64,000 bases of DNA from a virus, in IMG/VR virus record IMGVR_UViG_3300009130_001805, positions 1-64,000 of that record. The stretch is one strand, 5' to 3'. Under the pieces are notes generated by a model. The model was not told where the DNA came from and did no database searches. It saw nothing but the letters and a program-made list of their open reading frames with translations. The position numbers and the translations under genes are program-made. This document shows, piece by piece, positions 50,201-59,200 of the stretch; position 1 is the first letter of the stretch; each line of letters begins with the position of its first letter.

Positions 50201-53200
50201 ACCTGCACCAGACTGGTCGGCGAGCCAAGGCAAATCTGCACTAAACCTTTTTACAAAAGAAGGAAAATTTGGCACCCTAGATAAGGTAAAAATGGGCCAA
50301 AAGAGCAAGCTTGATGGAGACGACTGGGAGCAGACGGTAAGGGATATTTTTAAGAAAGGAATCAAATCTGGCTCAATAACCGACCTTAATACTATTAAAA
50401 AGAATTTTCCTTTAGACTTCAAAGGTGACAAGGGATTTCTCGATGCAACTCTAAATGTTCACAAGCTGAGAGTTATGCACCATAAAATTGCGAGAACACT
50501 AGCTCAACAAAACCCCTCTGCACTTAAAAGATTACTATTAAAAGGAAAGGATTTTGATGGGGTTGAAGCTCTTGGAGGGTTGGCGGAAATCTCTAAAGTT
50601 TCTTCTGGCATTAGAAGTCTTTCTAGAATGAAAAATAGTCGCTCTTTATTCCCTGAAGGTAAATTTGTCGGAGGCGTCGGGCAATCTACTGAAGATTTTT
50701 CTAGAAACATGCAAAAATGGTATGATGGATTAACTCCTGCCCAACAGAGTACAGCTCAATCGTCCCAAATGAGTGGATCTTGGAAGGTTCAATCTCCCCA
50801 AGAGTATCAAATGGCCGCAAGCGGGTTTGTGCCAAACTTTATTAGGATGATAAACCCATCAAAAGACAGAAGTTTTTTGCTTAAAATGTGGCAAGATAAG
50901 CTCAAGAAAGCAAAAAGCATTAGTCGTTCAGGCAAACCTAGAATAGAAACAGACCCTCAAGTTTCAAAACTTAACGCTGAAGCAAATCACATATGGGATC
51001 AAATACAATTACTAAAGAAGGGTAAGCCATATTCTATTCCTAATTTTGCAAACATATCAAAAATTAGAGAGCTAGCCAAGAGGGGTAAAGGTGGAGAAAA
51101 AGCTAATGCTCAAAGAATGCTAGAGAAGTTTTCTATAAAATCTAAAGGCATGTTTGATGATATGATTATTGATGATTTCTTAAGGGATCCAAAGATGTCA
51201 TATAAAGGGCCTTGGGGGGACACAGTAACAGATTACTTATTAAGCAAAGGTTACGATAAAAATCAAATATTAAAAGCCTCAAAAAGTCCTAGTTCATATG
51301 CCCGCGCCGCAGGAGGTGTGATCCCAAATTTTGTCCGCTGGATTAAAAATCCCAAAGGGGGCAAAGACCTTCCCAGTCCAGATATAGATCCAAGAACAGG
51401 TAGGCCAAGCGGAATATACACCAGCAGAGATATCCACGAAATGAAAGCCAAAGGCTACATGCGAACAGACGAAAAAGGCTGGCACTATGTAGGAAAAGGA
51501 AAAGTTAAATCCGCAGAAGCTAAGATAAAAGAAGAGCGCCGTTTGATGGCCATGGCTACGATTGGCCTCAGGGGAAGCGGAAAAGCTTGGATGCATCCAA
51601 AAACAGGCAAAATGTATACTGGGTCCGACCACCAACAAATTGCTGCAGATAACGGCTTATTTAACAATGGCATGGTTCGTGACTATGTTCGAATAACAAA
51701 ATCAGACCGCTCTCTTTACATAGATAAAAAAGGCCTTGATGTTAGTTCTGAGGCGATGGGTAAGCTTAAAAATATAGCTCAAGACGATTACTATAAAATC
51801 ATAGAAGACCGAGGCATACTGGGCGAAAAAGTATTATTTGACCCAAAAACAGGACCCTTCTCTGGAGGACACGTTCCTAATTTCGCAATGGCGGATGTGA
51901 TAAGAAAATATCAATCAAGAAAATCTTCCAGATTAAATAAAGATCAATTTAACGCTACAAGCGCTGCGCTAACTAAATTTAATGCCGTTAATGGATTGTT
52001 TGCTCGTACGGCCTTAGCTGGAACTAGCAGAGTTAGACTCACTGAAAGAAATTTTAATAAAGTTAGGCAATTCATTAACAGTAAAGAATTTAGACAATTA
52101 GACAAATTAACACAAAATAAAGTACTTGTCGATTTAAAATCTCAGTCCCAGTCTTTAGGATTGCCAGATGTTACTAGGGGCTACGGCCAGCATCGCAACC
52201 CTCTATTCGAAGGTCGAATTGCCGCCTCAAGCGGATTAATCCCGAACTTTTCAAACCCCCTTTCTCAGGCAATATCTAGAGAAAAAGCTGCGGGCGTGCC
52301 TGAAAACATGATAAGAATTTCTCAGTCTGACAGGCTTAAGGGGCCTAAAAACCCTAGTGGGCTTGCAGTAATAAATACTAGAGATGAACCGATGGGGATA
52401 AATCAAGGTATCAATAGATCTATTTCAATGGGGATTGACCCTAAGAGCCATGGAGCAAGCCAAGGCGTTGTTCCTAATTTTACAAATCCTCTTGCTCCCG
52501 GTAGCGTTGGACCCGCCGGCAGTCAGCTTTCAGATATATTAAAAAAAATAGGGGTATCAGGAAACCAATTAGTTTCCATCCTTACTCAATTAACTCCGGA
52601 GTTTAATAAATTTAGAGCCAACTTAAGTTCGGGCGGTACAGCAGCCAATCAACACGCCAGAAAAGTTACCTCAATGATTTCAAGTCTTGGGCTGGAAGAA
52701 GCCCAGACTAAACAGCTTATGAGGGAATTTTCTAATTTGGGCACCACTGCCAACACGGGGGCAAGCAAGCTAAAATCTTTCATAAGTCAGCTGGGCGCCA
52801 AATTAGGCCAAGGCCCACTTGGTCAAGCCGCCTCTGATGTAATGAAAAGCGGGCCAGTTCAAGCTGTAGCAGGTTCAGGCGGAATGTTTTCTATGTTCAA
52901 TCAGGGCCTTCAAGGGAATGTAACTCCATCCACTTCTAGGGCCGGTCGAGCGGGGCAAGCTGTCAATAAGTTACATGGTAAAGTCTCAAGCCCGGGAATG
53001 CAAATGGGAATGATGATGGCTCCCATGATGACTGAAATGATGGCGGAGAGCATCAGGGGCAATAAACCAAAATACGAAAGAAGTAAAGCTTCAAGAGCAA
53101 CGACAGGCGCTATATCTGGGCTCGGAGATATTGCTATGTATACAGCAATGGGAAGTATGTTCGGGCCTTGGGGAACGGCAATAGGAGCTGCGGTTGGCGC

Positions 53201-56200
53201 AACAATTGCATTAACAAAAGTTTTTAACGAAGCTTCATTATCACTAGAAGATATACAACAAAGGAACGCCAGTTACGCCGCAGAAATGCAAAAAGTCACG
53301 GGCTCCATACAGGGTTATGAAAAATCAGTTGCTGCAGTTAATCAAGCCAGAAAGTCAGGAAACTTTAACGCCACAGTAAGAGCTTCTCAAAATGAAATGA
53401 ACGCCCGCGCAGATCTGAGATTGTCAATGGGCTCTAGCTTTGCGGATAAATATATAAAAGAAACTGATAAAAATAAGAAAGCAGAATTAGCTCTAAAAGC
53501 TTTTGATGCGCAGGCTGCAGTTTCCTCCCTAGCGTCCTCCGAAGAACTTATCAAAGGACTCTCAGAACAAGATTTAGCGGGTTGGTCCCTTGTAAACTTT
53601 GGCGGAGAAGCTAGCGATGATATCAGACAGGCTGCGAATGATAACAGCAAAAACGCACAAGCATACCAATCTGCAGAAAACTCAATGATGAGAGCGGGTC
53701 GAAACTTGCAATCACTTGAAGGCGTTCTAGATGACCGAGGCAAGGAAGAATTAAAAGACTTTTTTAACGACGACAGATTCAACCGACTTGCAACGGGAAC
53801 TGGGACAGGCCCGAGCTACTCGAACGACGTAGCTGAAGATATGGCAGAAGAACTCAGCGAATTAATGCTTAGGCTTCAAGGCAATATAGATGACGATATT
53901 GGAGGTGAAAACCTAGCTCTTATTCAAAAACAATTACGTGCATTTTCTGACACAATAGGAGATCTAGATGAATCAGATGAAATTCAAGCTACCTTTGGCA
54001 ACTTAAAGAAAGGTATGGATTTGCGAGTAAGAGAAGAGCTTGATCTTCGAAGCAAGCATGCAAGACAATTAATGCAGGAATTTAACCGCTTTGAAAGGCA
54101 ACTCTCTGTGGTTTTCGCGGATATAACTCATCAATTTAAATCCATAGACATTATGGACGGTGCAATCTCTGCCGGGCAAAGACAGAGTTCAGAAATGATG
54201 ATGAGGTCTGTTGAATCTACTGGAATGCTCGGACTAGAGACTCAAGCTAGGCTGCGCGGAAGTTTACAATCAGACCAGATTAGCTCAAAATACTCGCAAG
54301 AAATTTCTGGCGCTCGCAGAGACGCTCAATTAGGATTTTCTAAACAGTTAAGCGGCAAGAATTTTTCTGAAGCCCTAACCGGCTCCCTAGGTGACCCAAG
54401 CAAATCAGGTAAAACCATGCTCCCTAAAGTGATGGGGGAATTTCTTAAAGACTCTAGTCAGTCTATTGAAGAAAGAGAGAAATTAATGCAGGGAGAAATT
54501 ACAGACGGCTTCAAAAATTTTGTTTTAAATAGAACTGAAGATTTAAACTTTAAAGCATTAAAGGATGAAATTGAGAGTGAAGGTTTTTCTAAAATAGACA
54601 AGCAAATATCTGACTCTGAGGGGCTGCTAGCAAAATACAGGAAGGGTAATGACGGAAGGACAGAATTTCAAGGAGGCAAGTCCGAATCCATATATAGAAG
54701 TCAAGGAGAGGGCATGCCGGGAGTGGGCCAAGATCTTATAAATAAAGGAGGTACGGTAGCAAAAGATTTTGCATTTAAAGGAAGTGGGAGTTCATATGAA
54801 TCGCTAAGTCATCTTTTCGATATTAAAGGTCAGGAAGGAAAAGGCTCTATAAATAATGCGAGAATACGAAGAAACTTAACTTTTACAGACACTGAAAAGG
54901 ATTTAAACGACATTTCGTCGGGAGGAATAAATTATTTTAACGATACGATAAAGCATCTTATAAAAAAATCTCTTGGATCCGACCCGAAAGTTGCAGGCTT
55001 TGAAAATGTAGACGAGATCAATCAGGCTTTTGATGATTTCATGCAGCGAAAAGTTACAGAGACGGCCACGATAGTAGGCGCAGGAGTATCCTACTCAGAA
55101 CAAGGGACTTTAGATTTTTCTGATGTGTTAAATGATGAGATCAAGTCACAAGTAGAATCCATTAGGCAAAGCGCTATAGACAAAATTAAAAAAGGGAATG
55201 AGCTGGATCAAATAAAGTCAATGCTTGACCCATCGAGCGATGGATTTTCAAAAGACATAAAAGAGATCTCAGAGTCATTAAAAACGACAGATGTAGGAAA
55301 GGAGCTTTTTAAAAGTCTCGAAGAGTTGGACCGAGTACAATCTCTTTTGAAGCAAAGAATGGCCGCAGAAGAAGCTTTACTAAAACAACAGACTGAATTT
55401 GCTATTGCTCAAGCTGGGATAATGGACGCAAGCCAAGCTCAAATTAGAGAAGCACAAAGAAGTCTCTCAAGAGTAGAATTAAATAATCAAGGGCAATTTG
55501 TTAACAAAGGAATAGAAGCTGAAAAAAGAGCTTTGAAGGCTGCCAATGCTAGAGAGCTTGAAATGTCAGCAGCTCAAGCTAATTATAATAATATAGGGCT
55601 AACATCTGGAAGCAAAGAGTTTCTTGCTACCCGAGCGGTAGAAGATAAACGAAAACTTCAAGAGCCAGCATTAATTGCAAAAGAAACAGAGATAGCATCT
55701 GAAAAAATTAATCAATTATTTACTCCAGAAAAATATGCTACACTCCTTCCTCCTGCTTTAGAGCTTGGAGAAGTGGCAAAAGAAAGAGCGGCTGATTTAG
55801 AGCGCCAGAGAAAAGACAATGAAAAAAATATTGAAATATTCAAGAGATCTTTCAGAACAGTCATGGGTGTCGCTGAAGATGCGGAGATTGAAGGCAAGGG
55901 AGGCGTTAAGGCTCAATACACAGAAGCATCCACGACAGACAAACCACCATCACAAGCCCAAACTGACGCATATAATAATTTAATTAATGCCGAATCAAAA
56001 AGAGGTTTCTTAGCTGATCAACAAAGCAAAGCAGGAGGCCCACATACAAAAGTAGTCCTAGATGCAATGAACTCCTATCAAGAGGATATCACTGCTTATA
56101 ACGACTCATTCAAAGGTATTTCTGACGCTTTCAAAAATGCTCCACGCGACAATGAAAAAGACCTGAGTGCAGCCGTAGAAGGCCTGAAGGCTAGCATTGG

Positions 56201-59200
56201 AGAAGAGATATTAAAATTTTATAGCAAAGATACTGCATTTGGTACTAAAGATCAATTTCAAAATTTATTAAAAGGAGCAGGGGAGGGCACTGCTGACTAT
56301 CAAGCCCTACAGGTTGCCAACAACCAATTCCAATCCAATAAAGAAGCCTTTATAACTAAAAATGGTGAAGCTAATATTGGAAAATTGGGGGAAAATTTTG
56401 AGGATATGCTCAATGAAGCGACAACATCAGTAGCAAACCTCAGAGAAGCCTTCCAACAAGCGGGTAAGGATGCTTCAGCTGCGGAGAAAGAAATCGCCCT
56501 ACAAAGAATCGCAAACGACAAAGCTGCTACTGCTGCTACAAAACTTGCGGCACGAACTAGATCTGTAGCAGACAGCATGACCGATCTTGGTTCAGCCTTG
56601 TCCCACATTAATGAACTTAGCTTGCAATTCATACAAGCTTCCCTTGATACAGATATGGGTCAAGCGGGAATGACTTCCTCGCAGATCTCCAAGAGGCAAA
56701 GAGATTTTGATTTAATTCGCGAGGTATCACAAGGTCGAGACCAATTACAAAGACAAAGCAAAGAAGCCACGTCGAGTTTTATTAGCCAAATTCAAGGGTT
56801 AGACATTGACGATTCAATCAAAAAAGAATTTCTTGGCAATTTCGATAACAAAGAAACTAAAGCAGGGATTGTAAATGCAGAAAGCTTCAAAGCCGCTGCG
56901 GAAAATGTTCTAAGCAACACTAATTTTTATTCTGATGCAAAATTTGCACAAGGGGTTCCAGCTTTTGGTAAAAAAGGAGCCAGCGAGGAAGACATAAACA
57001 ATTTCGCAAACAACACTTCCGCCCGAGAAGCGCTAAGAGCAGAAATTGAGAAGTCAACAAATGCTATTAAATTAAATGAACAAACAATTGGTAGAGAAGT
57101 TTCTTATAGACAAAGACTTAATTCTCTATTAGATCAAAATGCTAGATACATGCAAAGCTTTGGGGCAGGAGTCTCTGGAGCAATGAGCTCAATTAAGGAG
57201 AGATTAGAAAACTTCCGCCGTACCGAAGGAGAAACCTTAGTTAGTTCGATGAACGAAGGATTCAAGAGAAATGCCATGGGCGACTACGGAGAAGGAGAAA
57301 GTTTCTTTTCTATAATAAATGATCGCAATAGAGAGATCGTAGCCCAAAGAAATGCAGACGCTGCTACAAATATTGTATTTGGAGACCAAATTGGAAAAAC
57401 ATTGGAGGCTTTTGGGGTTGAGGGTGCCGCTGAAAAATATGACATGGGCAAATTCTGGGACCCAGAAGGTAACGAGCAAAAGCGTGCAAACGAAAAAATG
57501 CTCACAAGCTTTAATGAAACAGGAAGCCTTGGAGACGACAGTCTAGATTTCTTAAGAAGCGATCTTTTAAGCTCAAAAGATATTCAAGCTGTAACCGCAG
57601 ATAATACCCGTAAAATGGTTGAGCTACTTCAGAGCATGAAAGAGCAAGGTTTCGCGGGTGGAAATATGGGGGACGGCTCTACAGTCATGAGCCAAGAAAC
57701 CGCCACAAAAGAAGGGCAGCAAAGAATGGTTGGGGCATTAAACAACCAAACAAAACAAGACGCAACAAACACAGACTCGCTCAAGAGCACTGTCACTCAA
57801 TCAAGCAGTGATAGCGCAGGCGTAATTAGCACCATGCTTGGATCTGCGATTGGTACGTTTAAAAGCGTAAGCGGAATTAATAACGATTTCCAAAGCGGGC
57901 AGTGGGGCGACGCAGGAAGAAGTGTTTTTGACGGAGCAAGGGCTGCTACTACAAAAGTCGGAGATTGGCTTGATGATGATGAAAAGAAAGCTTTTCGCGG
58001 AGGATATATTTCAAGATTTAACTTCGGTGGGCGCGTTCCTCAATTTGGAGGAGATCATAATACCGATAATGTTCCTGCATTACTTACTGGAGGAGAATAT
58101 GTTATAAGAAAAGATTCGGTAGAAAAATATGGAAAAGATTATTTTGAAAAACTTAATAAAGGATTAATCCCTAAAGAATTTGAAGACGGGGGTGATGTCA
58201 AGAAGGCGGAAAGAAGCTGGCTTTCGAAGAAAATAACTAAAATGCAAAGTAATTTTTCTAACGAAATGAATCAGTTCAAAAACATGAAGCAGGGCATGGA
58301 GGCAAGCGAAGGAAGTTTTGCTAGCATGTTTGGAAGTGGCAAGACAAATCGCCGATCCAAAGTAAACATGGGTATGACCAAAAATGAAGGTACTGGCAGT
58401 TTTTGGACTCAACCAAAAGTTTCTAAGGACGATTTTGGTAATGACGTGGTTGAGCTTAACAGTGATCTCACCGGCCCTGCAGAAACTGAAATGAACTGGA
58501 GTAACATTGGAAATGCAGCACAACAAGGTTTAAACTTAGTAGGTAACGTTGCTAAAGGTTATCAAAACTATAAACAAGGTAAAAAAAATAGAGCCGCCGA
58601 ACTAGCCAAAGCAAGAGCGCAAGAAGACGAAAAACGTAGAAAAAGAGATTATCAGCTACTTAAACCTTTAGAGTATTATGATATGGCTGCAACTCAAATT
58701 GATCTAGGCGGACTATCAGGAAAAAGTTCAATTGACCAAGGCAAGCTTAGGCTTTCTGCCGCAGCAATGACCGGACAAATTCAAGGAGATCGATACGGAA
58801 CACTTTTAGTTAATGTTCAAAGAGCTACTCATCAAAATAAAATTAATGATAGACTTTTTGATATTGAATATGCAAAACAGGCAGCCTACGCAAAAGCAGT
58901 TGATAAGTACGAAAAGAAAAAAATGATTGCTGATTCTCTGATTCAAGTTGGTGGGTCTATAGCTAGTTTTGCTGGAGCTGGACAATTCATGCAAGTAGCA
59001 AACATGACAAAAGATTTAGCGGGAGGAGCACAAGCTTTATTTGGAGTTCAAGACCGAAGCCAAGTAAAGCCAGCAAGCCTCAGTGAAGTCATGAAGCAAT
59101 CCAAAGAAAGAAGAGAAGATTTTTCTGGCCCAGCAATGGATATCCATCAGTACGGAAGTTTTCAAAGATTGCAACAAAGATACGCAAATGTTAAATCTGG

